Shown here one piece after another: positions 10,238-23,229 of a stretch of 64,000 nt of DNA. The position numbers and the translations under genes were made by a program. The notes under the pieces are model-generated. The model ran no database searches and had not been told where the DNA came from. It saw only the letters and a list, made by a program, of their open reading frames with translations. This DNA is from Pezizomycotina sp. ARF18 (Eukaryota; Ascomycota): assembly GCA_002224055.1 (NCBI GenBank), contig AZLU01000028.1, positions 226,425-290,424 on the forward strand. Direction: 5' to 3'. Within the stretch, counting starts at the first letter, position 1. Every line of letters begins with the position of its first letter.

Positions 10238-11892
10238 TCAAGTGTCTTGATGTACGATCTCCTGTATCATATCGTCATCTCTCCAGATAATCCGCCGATA
10301 TAGGTCAGGAATAGCGAAGTCTTTCAAACGCGCGGTCTTCGAAACCTCATTTTCATATTTATCCAAGAACGCGAGCCACGGTTCATAGCCTAGACCCGCT
10401 TCGGCTCTCCTAGAGGTATAGGATTTTTTCAACTGCATAAATGCCCTCATATCATATTTGAACGGCGTTACAATGGGCCTAAGATACGGCGCGTCAGGTA
10501 TTATACTCCCGCCGGTATTCCTACCGTACCTCATGATCCACTTTTGTGCCATAAGGTCCGAGTCCTCGCTTCTGTAACTGAGATATTCGATCCGGAGGCG
10601 TGTTAACCGGGCGCGGCTGCCAATAGACCGTCGAGAAACTCCTCAATAACTCCTTTAGTATCTTCTTCTATGTTGCCCACAATTCCCAAGTCAATGTTAG
10701 TTCGAAAAACACGACTTGGCAATCAAATCAGCTCGAGGGAGGTTGAAGTCTGACGGAAACCTCCCAGGAGCGTATTGTTCATGTACTCTCCCTCGAACGG
10801 TGCTCGAATCATCTTGAAAGATTCCAGCGCCGGAAGTAGAATCCGCCTTTTCTCCGTCTTACTATACTTATCGTGTATCGCGTCATACTTAAATTCCCTG
10901 AGCTGTGGCATCAGTTGGGCGGTTCATGTATTTGCGATTTCAATTGGGTAAACCTGGCTTCCGTCCACCCGAGGTTCGAATTTGTTCCGAATTCGAAGGC
11001 GCGTATTTGGGAGAAAAGCGGAACCAGCTTCGTCTTCGGGTACTGATTCCAGATTTCAACGAGATAGAATTTGAGCCTTCCCCATTTCTAGAAGATAGGA
11101 CGGGATAATGCACTGGCTCTTGAAACCAGCTGGAGATCTTTCCCGGCACTTTTGGCGGCGAATGCCATTGCACATTTCCTCCATCCGAGCAAATAGGGTC
11201 TCGTCTAACACACAGCCTTCGAAGTACTTGACATGGTGGCGTGTGTCGTATGCCATCCTGACGATCTCCACGTTTGGAAATGCTCTCTCTCCGGCATGGA
11301 GTAAGACTAGTGCTACTGCTCTATGAAACATTTCCTGGGCCATAGCGCCGAATGGATACTCTGCCGACTGCGATACGATTTTTATCGTTGGATCAGAGGA
11401 CCGAACTCGCGTATGAATGGCGTAACTGTCAATATAAACGCAAGTGCTGGGGCGAGAGGTATTCCTTGATCCGGACCGATACTTTGTCTTCTATAGGCTA
11501 GCGGTAAGGGTTCAAGTGTCGCTTGCGGCATAGATAGTACAGTCAAAAGCCAGGCTGTCGAATCAGTTTATAAAATGATTCACATTCCGATGGGATCTCT
11601 GATGAAAGGCGCGCGTGCGTTTCTCCCGATCCCACTCGTGAACCGAGCGGCCGGTGTAAAAGGTTAGTTTACCACGAATATTGGGCGTGATAACGTCGCG
11701 AAATAACTGAGAAGCCGCTTGTGAATTAAGTAAACTTTGCAAGTCGCTGGAATCTTTCAGATCGAACTTCGAGGGGACCAGAGAGATTCGTTAGTTGAGT
11801 GATATGACGGACTTGGACACGCAGTTTCTGCTCATCATTGGGTAACATTTGAGGTATACCTCTTCAACCAGTTCATTTGGTAACTCCTCTAT
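10238..11892 (-). pseudogene. F-box-like array member E, start codon lost, LRR-like C-terminus
   Basis: Exon 1 ends in EELPNELVEE followed by GTATAC. The codon where ATG is expected reads ATA (11892-11890), one G-to-A change. Exon 2 gives FDLKDSSDLQSLLNSQAA, then FRDVITPNIRGKLTFYTGRS, LAFILTVTPFIREFGPL, MFHRAVALVLLHAGERAFPN and VEIVRMAYDTRHHVKYFEG. The C-terminal half matches member F and not C or D: LREFKYDAIHDKYSKTEKRR with LLPALESFKMIRAPFEG and SLELI (LRR-like), then a terminal domain with YLRPIVTPFKYDMRAFMQLK and GYEPWLAFLDKYENEVSKTA. Stop at 10238-10240. Several frame shifts are present. It pairs with F as a second sub-type of the array. Confidence 0.55.
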
Positions 11893-12582
11893 ATTTTTCT
11901 AACTATCTATAAAGGACCGGCAAGAAACCGAATATCAAACGCTAGGCGCCAGACGTCCTTTTCCGCCTCGGATATATTTTCGTTGATATATTCTAGGATC
12001 GTGGTGAGTTAGCAAGAATGCATGCAGCCTTGCTACATATTTTCTTTCCTCTTTGTTTTTAAAGCCTCGTGGATGAGTCGAGCGGGTAGACCTGCATAGT
12101 TTTCAACTGACAGCCATTCCCAGCTATAGCTAATGGTTAACAATATTAACGAGATCCCCTACGGAAGAAGCCACGCTTATTCCTATAACTACGGCCTATA
12201 CAAGAGTTAGTTATGACGGCGTTTACGATAGATTATCCAGTACGTAAAGAAAAGTCGTTGTCTAGTTTCAAACCCGACAGCACCACGGGCGGTAAGCCGC
12301 TTCGACGATCTGTTGTGCAACGGATGTCTTCCCATCAATGATCTCATATCAAACCCCTGACTATTCAATCGGTCGAGGGCAGAATTTCTGGGCACGAGGC
12401 ACAGTTATTCTGCCAAATTCAATAAGCGAGATACTGAAGGATTTCAGTTCCGAGAAGGGACACGCCGAATAATTATTATAAAGGCGAAGGATCGCTACAC
12501 GAAAGTCGTAAGTTCAGTATTTTGCAAATTGTTCGCTCGCTACAGGCCAGTAGTCCACAAAGGCCTTCTTTCAACCCAAAAA
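11893..12582. other. Divergent spacer between members E and F
   Basis: No confident gene. It should contain the divergent promoters of E (-) and F (+). Confidence 0.4.
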
Positions 12583-14307
12583 ATGGCATTACTATCTGCT
12601 TTGCCGGAGGAGCTTCTACGTGAGGTAAGTTACAACATCCACTATTCTAATAAAGAATACTTTGTCAACTCGAAGTTTTTTTTTCTGCTAGATCTTCGGT
12701 TGTTTCAATGTAAATGAAGATGGCCTCAAATCGCTCCTGAATTTGAGGGGAAGCTGCGCACGGCTCTGTTATACCATAAATGACTACCTCCGCGGCCGAT
12801 TGACAATCAAGATCGGTCGCTCATTGGAGAGTAGCCAGAGGAAGATGCGGTCTTGTATCCAAAAGACTTTAAGTGCCCCGTTTGAGGCTTATTACTCTTG
12901 CCTCAGCTTGCACTCTGGCTCCTTCAAGCCTGAAATTCCGGGAGCTGAGTACGATCCCGGATTTAATATGGATCGCAAGGTGATGGAGTTCTTGCAGAGC
13001 GCGGTTCCAATGTACAAAAAATTGGGCACCGTATAACAACAATGGAGGTTGTCATACTAGACAGTAGCTTTTATTGCCCCAAGACTCGACCTATTCTACT
13101 GCACGGTTGCACTGCTGCTGGTCCGGGATAACATGCCGAATCTCAAAACTTTACGCATGCATCTCGACGCTCCCTGCGGATACCTTTCCAGGATTGTCGA
13201 TTGTGTACGTGATAACAATACGAGGGCCTATGGAAAGGGATTTTTGCCACGTCTCTCAAGAATAGCATTTGAGATGCGCTTTAATAAAGTTCCAAAATAT
13301 CTCGTTCGGAATAGGCTGCTAGGGGATGACGACGGTCATTACGATATGAACCTTCTGGACCATTGGACCAACTGGGACAAATGGCCGTTGCGAGCTCACA
13401 TTCCTGTGCTCTCTCGACTCGAGGCTATACATCTCTCTGGCGATCGGTGGACGAGAAGTGGTACGGCGGAAGCATTTTTTCACCTCGCTACCTTGCGCTT
13501 GACTCTTTCGCCAAAGCCCTCCCTAAGGTCAAGCTTTTCACGTACGACGGAAATAATTCGAAGACGAAGTTGCAAGCGGCAACGGTTTCCTTCACAGCCT
13601 TGGAAACCTTTCGCATGCAAAACTGCTGCGGCACGTACGCGGTACCGCTCCTAAAATGCCTCCTTACATCGTGGACTAGCACCCTAAAGCGACTAGAACT
13701 GGTCGATATCCAATTCTACCTCAGCGATGATTCAAGTTCTCCGCCACCACGTATCAGCATGATAAACTTCCCCGGGCAGTCACCCACCGAGGGGTTTCTA
13801 CCTAACCCGTCTTACAACGCAGACTTCAAGCCTGACGGCATCGCTCGCCTGTTCGACGGCTGTTAGGGACCTTTAAGAACCTAGAATCGATTAGAGTGGA
13901 ATGCCTGAGCTATACAGTCTGGCACTGGGATACACTGTCATGTGGCACGGAATACACAGGGAATCTTGCCGGCAGCTAAAAAGGTCCGCGGCAGCAGATA
14001 CCCTAGGCCGCTTCTAGTACCGTTTCGAAACGGCGACGTGGCAGCCTTCAGACGGCTGCGAGATGGCCTAGCGGCGCGAAGAGTCGACAGGGGACTGAGC
14101 AGCGATTCATGGCTAAATTTTCTCTTCGAATACGAGTATGATATTTTCAGGAGAGTCACGTATGATGAGATGTATGGCCCAGCCATGATCCCCCAGCGGC
14201 GAACAGGATCGCCAGGAGTTGCACCCTTTCCAGATCCTAATGTTAGGGCTGCAAATGAATACTTGAGCTTTAGTCCAATCTTTCGCGTGATGCCTAGCTG
14301 TTATTAG
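12583..14307 (+). CDS. F-box-like array member F, LRR-like C-terminus
   Basis: Exon 1 (12583-12624) encodes MALLSALPEELLRE; intron 12625-12691 (67 nt, GTAAGT...CTAG) in phase 0; exon 2 starts IFGCFNVNEDGLKSLLNLRG and then NDYLRGRLTIKIGRS. Core blocks: DLFYCTVALLLVRDNMPNLK, TLRMHLDAPCGYLSRIVDCV, VPKYLVRNRLLGDD, HWTNWDKWPLRAHIPVLSRL. The C-terminal half carries YLALDSFAKALPKVKLFTYD, FTALETFRMQNCCGTYAVPL and STLKRLELVDIQFYLSDDSS (LRR-like), ending with a domain shared with E: YPRPLLVPFRNGDVAAFRRL and SSDSWLNFLFEYEYDIFRR. About four single-base frame shifts. No stop-gain was seen away from shifts, so this is one of the better-preserved members. Length about 520 aa when joined. Confidence 0.65.
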
Positions 14308-15076
14308 TATATGAAGGCTGAAGTAATGAAACCTATTAAGCTCCATGCATCAGATCGGAGGATACGCGGAAGAAATTCGGTAACTAATGCGAATGATGCC
14401 AGATTGGCGATCACAAAGGCACCAGGTAAAGGCCGATGTAATTGATATTATCTGTTTCTTTATTATAAAAAGTGAAGGAGAATTACGATTGATCACTATA
14501 GAATCCAAAGTTAGGATTGTGCAAACTGGATAACGCCTTCATAAAAGGAAACACAACGCTTATTTACATAGAAAAAAATGCTCAAATGCAAACCGCTTTC
14601 AGCCAATATAAGTTTATGACAAAAAGGCCTTTATTAGTACATATAACATTCATCATATCAAACCTCAAGTCTCGGTCTCAACTGTCTTTTTGTTCAGAGG
14701 AAAGAGTTCGTCGAGAAGTTTTTTCTTCCGTCATTCATGAACCATGCCGTTCATCGCCGCCGAAATGCTGGTCCCAAAATTCCCACAAACATTATCGCCG
14801 CCATTGACATAACTGCTCTTCGATGTCCTCCTACTTTCGATGCCAAGGTACTCGCCGAAGGCGCGTCGGACGGTCGCCTGGCTGGCGAATTGCCCTCCAT
14901 GTACTCACTGTTCAGGAAGCCGAATCCGGCTTGGTGAGGGCTCAGACTTCTTCGGTGGTTCGAAGAGACGAAGGAGTGATTGAAGGTATTATTGATGGCA
15001 GCGATATGTAGATGCGACTGGCGCTGCTTGTCCTGCTGGGAGCCCTGGGATTGCGATTGGTGCTTCGAATTCTCTT
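14308..15076. other. Intergenic region, no gene seen
   Basis: 3' spacer between member F (+) and the rhodopsin-like gene (-). No coding signal I would defend. Confidence 0.4.
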
Positions 15077-16895
15077 CTATGGTGAAGGCTGCGGTCGCAT
15101 TTCGTAGTTCTCGCCGCCTATTCCGCGGACCTTTAGCGTCGAGGAAATCTTCGGTTTTGCTTTCGGAGGCATCCTGAGGACATGCTTGTGCCTATGCGCG
15201 TCGTCATCGGGTTCATCCTCTTCGCGTATCCGCTCCCTGCTCCTCCAGTCCGACCGAACCCCACTACCGCCGAATGTCAGATTTCCGAACTCTTCCTTCT
15301 TCTTCCGCTGTTCCTCTTTCGCCGCCGTAAAGCCAGCGCTGCCACCGCCGCGGATCCACTTCCTCCAACCTGAAAATTCCGCAGATCTCCTACTGCTCTT
15401 ATTCCTCTCCGAAGACTTCCTTCCGGCTTCGAACGAGCTGCTCGCTGAACTAGATGCGTTATTCGAATTGTTCCTAGAACTCGAGCTCGAGGTCCGACTC
15501 ATGCTAACCACGCTAGTGCTGTCGCCGACTGCACTGACAGCTGCGCTCACGAGCGGTGAGTAATTCGAGCTCACGCTCGATCGCATCACTGCAGGAGGCA
15601 TACTCGCGATCGGCCTCGCGGATCCCCTCGGCGATAACCCGCCGTAGCTATCCGCCATCTCCACCTCAATATCCACGCCAGTTAACGCCGCGCTCTGACC
15701 ATCCGTGCCGGTCATCTGTATGTAACTCGAACCGCCCGTAACCGTCAAACTCCTCCCCGTTCTATCCACGTGGCTCCCGCCCATCGTCGTCCCGCTCGCT
15801 ATCGTCGCGATCGCGATCGTCGCTTCTATATCGCCTTCCTTACTCTTCCCTTTTATCTTCATCTTGCTACCGCGGCTCTTACTCCGGCTCCGGCTCCTGC
15901 TCTTGAACGAGGGTAGCGAAGGCAGCGACGGCCAAGTCCGGCGGGAACGGCGCGAGGTAGGCGTTCCGTGGTGACTTCCCGATGCCGCCGACGAACCGCG
16001 TGCGCGTCGGTGGCGTACAGCAGGTACTTGAGCGGCGGACAGCACGCTACGATTACGGCGACGCCCATCTCGGCAGACGACCACGCTGCTATGAGCGACG
16101 ATGTCGAGGAGCGACCCACGGAGACGATGCGAGCGACGGTACATATTATGCAGAGGAGCCCGAGGGAGAAGACGACGGATATGCCTGCCAGTTTCCGGCG
16201 GGAGGAATTGGTGGTGAGTTTCGGAAGGAGGAAGAAGGGTAGTGCGAAAACTATAGAGTTATATATCATGTTATTCAATGAACTAGCATTACGGGAGGAT
16301 CAGAAAATTCATGGTGCCATCACGTACTCATGAGATCGCTGAGGATGTTGAAGCCGGAGGAGAAGAAGTAAGGCGTAAGGGAGGCATATGAGAGGCACCG
16401 CTCTTCGGGGATTATAGACCTGCAAGGACATTCAGTTAGCGGACCTCATACATGTCGAATGAAGAGAACGGAGATAAATTGGAAGAGACGATAGTAGGGA
16501 AACTAACCAATTGCGCTGCACTGGCACACACCAGAGGAAGTTGAGACCAAGGACGAGAACGAGGCCGACCGCAACGAACCCGATTGTCATCATCAAAGCG
16601 ATCCTTAGCTTGACAAAATCCTTGGGGAACATTTTCAGGTACATGATCAAGATTGCCGCCTTGATCTCCGTACAGAACAGCATAGTATACCGGTATCGTG
16701 CCATACGAAAACTAGAAGGAGACGCCAATTCAAGATTAGCAAACCAATGATAACCGTGTCCTGAAATAGGAACTGAGAACGGAATTCTGCCAGATCCGAT
16801 CCTTCGGCCAACAAAACACCAAAAGCATCATCATGAGACCGGAATCACTTCGGCCGACAGGGATCTCAAATCCCTCTTTCTCGATTCTCTCCAGC

Positions 16896-16928
<33 letters not shown>

Positions 16929-17291
16929 CAGTTCTTTTTCCAGAAGGCTTTAAATCCTCCTTCCTTAATCCCTGACGATGAGATTTTTCAAGACAAAAAT
17001 AGACCGCCTCATCTGAACTCCATTTCCTCACCTTGAGTGCTTTCTGTAGAGTAGCCCTGTCATGTATGACCTTCTCGAAATCGGCAAACCATGCGTCGTG
17101 TATTTTATCTTTGGATTCCATAAACCGAACTTCACTGAGAATGTATCGCATATGACGTTCGCGAGCATGAATATCCAGGCGAACGTTATAAGGATGTCGG
17201 ATGTAGCGAACTGTCGTAGTAGATGCGCGCGGACGTACCAGTATAGGAGAAGAAAGATGAACGCGACGGACAGACATACCACCTCGACGAC
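15077..17291 (-). CDS. Fungal rhodopsin-like 7TM protein with long Ser-rich tail
   Basis: Fungal rhodopsin-like (PF20684-type) membrane protein. Exons resolved from splice signals: 17291-17032, 16711-16508, 16419-16328, 16250-15077, with GT-AG introns of about 320, 88 and 77 nt. The junctions restore frame (for example TG|G at 16508/16419 gives Trp). Helices in order: VVCLSVAFIFLLLYWYVRAH, LITFAWIFMLANVICDTFSV, MLFCTEIKAAILIMYLKMFP, IALMMTIGFVAVGLVLVLGL, SYASLTPYFFSGFNILSDLM, IFALPFFLLPKL, ISVVFSLGLLCIICTVARIV, and WSSAEMGVAVIVACCPPLKY. The family's 'FxC.PV' appears as LWCVPVQRNW. The cytoplasmic tail of about 300 aa is Ser/Arg-rich (SRNNSNNASSSASSSFEAG) and ends YEMRPQPSP. One frame shift near 17090 and one near 16005. 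Exon 1 upstream of 17291 was not pinned down. The largest intron holds a T29 run. Confidence 0.75.
16900..16928. repeat. Poly-T tract of 29 nt in an intron
   Basis: Uninterrupted T run inside the first resolved intron of the rhodopsin-like gene; on the coding strand it is A29. Tract length is likely unreliable in assembly. Confidence 0.9.
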
Positions 17292-20200
17292 CTGTTGTGA
17301 AACATTGTCAGCAAAGACCGAGAAACATGCATGATCCGCGTAGTTAGCGAGTAAACATCCGATCCATAATAGCAAACAAGCATTTAATAAATAATATAAA
17401 CGAAAATCACCGCTGCATTATTCATTTACCGTGATCCACTTACAATAGCGCCCCGAGGTGATAGGTCGGACAACATCGTGTGTATTGGTGGGAGAAAAGG
17501 GGGAAGAAGTTTCGAAAGATCGAAAATGAGGAGATGAAAAAGAATAAAAAAGTTAAAATTTTCTCATCGTAATTGGCGGCGCAGTAGACTGTATTAAAGA
17601 GAGATCTGAGTTTACGAGACGAGAGAGGCAAATGAGGAAAACACCAGGAGAACCGAATAAGTCCCACGCCTTTCTTGCCTTAACTCCATGGATTTTCAGA
17701 TCAGAACACGGAACCCCCCCTTCCGTGTATCCCTGTTGCATCTACCTATACACCTTCTTAATATCAATATGAACGAGAAAAGGAATAGAACCTTCTTCAG
17801 ACTTCGCAACTGTGAATAAAAGTCCCTAACCCAGGCTTGCTAGGTTTCTTGCCCTGTTCTGCAAGACGTTCAAAAAGAAAAAAAACTTGCTCGTTCGTTC
17901 CTTCTCAAATCTTTCCCCTTCCTTCAAAAATGAAAGACCCACAGGTACGGTCTGACAGGGTTGCTATTGTCTCTGAATTGCCCAAAACTGGGTGGTGGCA
18001 CTGGCGGGTATCAACCATCAAGTGGAAATGTTCCTCTGAAGAAAAAAAAAAAAAAAAGAGGTGTGTGGAAAACCCCAAAGCACGGCTCGCTCAGTTTCTG
18101 GTGTGCGAATGAGGAAGCCGCTGCGATCCCATCTCGTTTGCTAATCGATGCTATTGGTCATTAAAACTGATGAAGGCGAGCATTCGGCGCAAGATTACAC
18201 TAAAAAAAATACACTAAGGCACGAAAGAGGATTAGGCTAGTCACGGGCTGAGAGGATGCCGGGTTTTCAAGAACAAAAATCTTCAAGCCCGCCGATTGAT
18301 CAGTGATGAACCTGGGCTCGGGTGACTTCCTGCTGAGGGATCGACTGTCGCTATTGAAATGGGCACATAGGGTAATTCAAACAATCTATGAGCACGCGTT
18401 ATTAATCAATTTTTGAATCAGACTAGCCAAATACACTTAAAAACCTGCAGCTCGAACCCCGGTATTTTTTGCCCAGTTCCTGGAGAAAAAGGCGCAACTA
18501 AGTTTTTGAAAAGCGTGTTTTCTTTCAAGGGAAAGAATACTATAAACAGTCTGAAACTGAAGAGGCGCACGGCACAATAACAGAAGATAGCCTCATCCAT
18601 TCATCGAAAGGATAACTCCGCAGAATATTTGTCTTCGAGAAGCCTTCGATCACCATCTCTAATTTGATAAAAAAAATTAGATAAAAGAGGGGCGATTGTG
18701 TGTCCATCAAACCTAATATCGGAGCCACGCTGTAGCCTAATATTCCTCCGCGTTAATGTAACTGTTGGTGATGTACCATTATATGTAAATCACGGTCCAA
18801 TCGATGATTTCAGTGGCTCATTGTCCAAGCCGCGATGGATCACGTTTGCAAAAGGTAAAACAAGCATCGGTCAGTTACCCAGGAGAGGGCTCCGACAATC
18901 TATGCAGATTGTCTTGTATTACTGATACTTCTATAGAACGGACTGAAAAAGAGAAACAAAAAGGACAGAATGAAAGAAATAAGAAAGGTATCCCCTGAAA
19001 TAGGTTGCTATCTGGTCCCAGTGAGCCTTTGAAGGTGGCTAGGTTTATCCGGTTATTGCTAATTGCGAAGCTGATATAGTATCGTATCTAACCCTTCTCT
19101 TATAGTAGTGTTTACGAGGCGGCCCATTTTATTTCTGAAAGGTGGAGAAACGCAAGGGGGAGATACATCATGATATAATCTGTGTAACTCTGAAATATCG
19201 AAGTATTGTTAAGCGTTCGATCTCACACATTACGAGAACAATCATCGTTTACGTCGCGGACTGTATGATGTCAAATCGGTGATCAAAGTCTTTGGAGAAA
19301 AGAATTCTGAGGCCGCGGAGGTCAACACGAATGGGATGTTTTGATGGATTTCGCACGCTGCTTTCAGTTGCGGAAACCGTTTTTTCGCGGGAATTCCACG
19401 ACGGGGAATTCCACGATGAACGAACGAATTGCGAGCTTTTGAAAATTAGGTAATTATTAGCTAACTACTCGAAATCCACCTTCAATCCCACGAGGCAGTG
19501 TTTTGCAAGGGAAACAGGAAGCTAAAGGAAGGGATCCCTGCTTCCGCGCAAAAGCCAGCAGTGGCAACTTGGCAGAGGCGTTCATTCTTTATGAACACGG
19601 CAAAAAAGAATCGTTTCAGTCCGCATACCTTCGGATTTTAGACGACGAAAGACGTTCTAGAAAGGAAGGAATTCATTACTGAGATATAAAAGGTGACAAG
19701 GGCTCTGAATCTTACCCTTTTTAAAATGATGTAATTCCAATTAGGGATCATAAAAATTACAAGGGATAAGGGCGATTTCTGGGGGTGACAGTAACTGCGA
19801 CGGCGTCTTCTTTTTACCCAGGCTATAGCCGGGATATCCGTGTAAGTGGCAGTTTGGTCTCCGAGACCGCACTTTCATCGTAAAAGTGTAAGTGCCAGCA
19901 AATTTACAACATATTCATGAAGCAGTAAGCTCAAGAGTTTCTCCTAGCTGTCAATATGAGGATGTGTAATTGGGCGGGCTAGGTAACTCGACTTACGCGA
20001 GAATAAAGTTTTGTTCCTGCTCGCGTAAGAGCGAAGAAACAATCAATATTACTGTCCTCTAACCGCACCTTTGCTTTCCATGAAACTGCCGACCGAGGTT
20101 TAGATTCTTCAAATTGGCGATTTCGCATCCAGGATTCCCGCCACTGGAAAAAAGAATGTTAAATCTAGCACTTAACATGCATGAAACAGAACAGTTATTC

Positions 20201-22152
20201 ATCGAATTGTCCAAAATTGCCAGTGGGCTTGCCGTGATTCCTGGCGGCAAAAGAACACCCATTCTGCATTAAAGATGATTTACATATTATATGCATAACA
20301 CCCTCTGACTTTAATCACATCATGACGTGAAGTTGAACGTGTGCCACAGAGTTCTCGATATCATGATCAAATGATTGCTCCTGAAAGCTTTTATATCATC
20401 CGCTACAGCGAGTTTTTTCATAGACTGTCTAAAACTGGCCATAGCATTAATGATTTGACACCAGAAAGTAATTAAATACAGTAATCGCGCCAAACCCTAT
20501 CCGGGGGTATAGTATATGGCTTTCTAGTTGTCATCGTTGAGCTTTAGCCTAGAAACAGCCTCTCGAGATGTGCGAAGCTCTTTAAGTTACGGTTGTTAAG
20601 AGTATAGAAGGATAATAGGCGTACAGAATGTCGAAGCGTGATAAATACTACTGGTAGCAATATAGCAGCTATCCGCCGGCGTTGTTGAACTTAGTCCGAC
20701 GTCCGAAAGCTTCACCACTGCGACCAAATACGTCGAGTTATGAGAGAAAACACTCAATACAACAAATTGCGATTGAAACAAGTTTCCAAAACCAACTTTC
20801 TACTTTCCTTACTTCACACACTACAGCATGTACGTAAAATTAGAAAGATACTATAATTAAACGGCCGAGGAACAAAATACACCTACCGACCTTGTAGCTA
20901 CCCATTTTTAATCGCCTTTTTTTACTCTATAACAGCTCATTTTCGGTTGAGATTGGCAGTTCCTGCAGCTGGTGTGGTGATCAGTCGCCGCAACTGGCTT
21001 TGTAGGACCCCTATGATCTTCGCAAATGGGGACTCGAATTAGCGAACAGCTAGTGAAAATCTTCAACTTTTTCAACCAAGTTGCATAAGTATCTCCTAGG
21101 AGCAAAAATGCAAGACCCAGAAAAGAAAATGAACCATCTTTCTTTTTAAAATATTTACGAAGTTATAAGACATCATGATAGGCACTGCAAACCCGTGTCT
21201 CTAACCTGCCTTGTGATATAGGACTCCTGTCAGCAACTAAGATCAACGATGAGTCTGCAAACCCTACGAGAGCAAGCGCAAATTTGTGGTAACCGGTAAC
21301 CGGTATAGAGAAAATAGGTCACTGGCAAAGTATACTTTAAAAGAATGCACTTTCAAATCCTACAAGGCAACTTTTACCAATTCAAGGAGATGACCCCCGG
21401 GAGGTCCCGCGTGGGATGTATTGTATTATAATAGGAAGAAATCGAAAGGAGAATAAGAGGATTGGGACACAAAGGCCACAGTTCATTGGGTAGAGCCTGT
21501 GTATCTAACTGATTTTCCCCTCAATTACGTGACCAGGCTTTTGTCTCCTGTTTCTTTACGAACAGATCTGTGGATTCTTTTCTACGGATAGCTCAGTTCT
21601 ATAGATCTTAGTGTTTGTAGAGGACCGCTTCAAGGGCTTCTGGAATTTTTGAATCTGATCGATGAACATATGGACGCGAGTGGACCCGCTACGTCGTCTG
21701 TGCCCACCACGTATCTGCACTTATGTAAGGAGGCGTCGAAAAAGCATGAGGTCCGTTCAACACTCATGAACAAAAAAAGAAAAGAAGTAATAAAAACAAA
21801 AAAATATGAATTGGAGGAGATATTTTTGGTCGGACTCCATTATAGCACTTTTATCATTATTACTGTATATTCTCCGAAACCCGATTCGCGAGAAAGCCGT
21901 GTTATATATTACGAGTGTCCATGAGATGCTATTTGTTGGGCGTTTATATATATAAGACTGCAGACTACTCGGTCTCTAACATCATCACAAATGCACCGCT
22001 ACAGACCGTTGTAGTTAGGATACTTCCCTTATTCATCTCATTTTATATAAGGTTTAAATATCAATTGACATACACATTACCATCTCCACGTTCTTCTCTT
22101 GAGCATATAAAGAAATATAAGCATTTTTGAGAGTTTCTCTTTTTGGGGCTAC
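17292..22152. other. Long intergenic region, no gene supported
   Basis: About 4.9 kb of moderately AT-rich DNA. Open frames are short and show no family motifs, helices or splice-consistent joins that I can defend. CpA and TpG are present at ordinary levels by eye, so this is not a RIP block. A homopolymer A run lies near 18042-18056. The missing first exon of the 15077-17291 gene probably lies in the first few hundred bases. Confidence 0.4.
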
Positions 22153-23229
22153 AATGGACTCAAACGGACCCATGGACAATCAATAATATGAGCCAGAATT
22201 CGCTTTCATTTCTTCTCCTCTCCTTTCGTCGATGGCGCTAGCGGCACCACGAACGCCAACCTCGGCCAAGGATCTGCCTCTTCGCAAAGGTCACAACATC
22301 GTCCGCCTCGTTTCCCGAAAGGCCAAGGAGCGCAGGCCTATTTACCCGATGGCGCCATATTCGATGCACCAGCCTGATGACACTACCGGAGAATGTGCGG
22401 CCTAACATGGCACCCAGTAGCGCATCGGAGTTCGCAAAGAAGAACCGGGGACTTTAACGATCGTAGCAATGGGAGCCAGTAACTCATTATACTTCGGCGG
22501 AGCAGGTGTACGCTCAATCGAGGCGAGCAACACAAGCGCGCACGAACTTGGGGGGATCCGAAGTATCCAGAAAACCATCGCATCAGCCGATACCTAGCTT
22601 GCCACCGCCAGCAGCATGGCAGCTACAACAGAATCCGCAGCTTCCACCGCCTTCAGAGGTCGCCAGTGAGCTGGAGACATACCAAGTGCAGCTGCCACTT
22701 TAACCCGCCTAGGAATAGTAGCGGCAGACTTGTGGCAGCTTCCAGAACAACAAAACCAGCAGCAACAATTTCAACGCCCTACCCAACCACTATCACAACC
22801 ATTAAGCCAGATGCAACTTCCGCAGTTTGCCTTTGCCTTCGTGCGGCAGCAGCCCCAGCAGCAATTACTACGCAACAGAATCACCAAGCACAGCAGCAGC
22901 AGCAGGATGTTCAGATGCAAGAAGCGCCGAGCACATGGCAACAATTCAACCAAGTACGTTGTCCGCGCCTGTTCCGGATTGGGGCACGGTTCAGCACCAG
23001 TCCTGAATCAATGCAGCAGCAGTTGCAACTTCCGCTACCGCAGCAGAGGCCAAAGAGCACTCCGGTAACTTTCTCTCCGCTCTACGATGCATCCGCAGCT
23101 CTACTACCGCAGGTGCCAGCCTTACCTTCGCCGCCGGTCGTGCCATCACAACAACAAGATAGCAACGAACAGCCGATGAAGGCCCTTAACCTCGCCGACA
23201 CGGAGAGCCTGAATTTGAAGCTCGAGTAG
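22153..23229 (+). CDS. Q/P-rich low-complexity protein, unknown function, frame-disrupted
   Basis: Unrecognised. ATG at 22153 begins MDSNGPMDNQ, then a TAA (CAA-to-TAA possible), then the same frame continues YEPEFAFISSPLLSSMALAA, DLPLRKGHNIVRLVSRKAKE and RRPIYPMAPYSMHQPDD. Later frames give RPNMAPSSASEFAKKN, QPIPSLPPPAAWQLQQNPQL, and glutamine-rich stretches (WQLPEQQNQQQQFQRP, NHQAQQQQQDVQMQEAP, SMQQQLQLPLPQQRPK). It ends ALNLADTESLNLKLE with stop at 23227-23229. The coding-like compositional bias runs through the region but crosses frames several times. It may be a Q-rich regulatory protein; no domain seen. Confidence 0.4.

Noticed and set aside
15186-15563. Leucine/serine-rich plus-strand open frames
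   Set aside because: They mirror the Ser/Arg-rich tail of the minus-strand rhodopsin-like gene; codon bias fits the minus strand.
17837-18164. Overlapping plus-strand frames with a Lys run
   Set aside because: Driven by an A-run near 18042; no conserved features.
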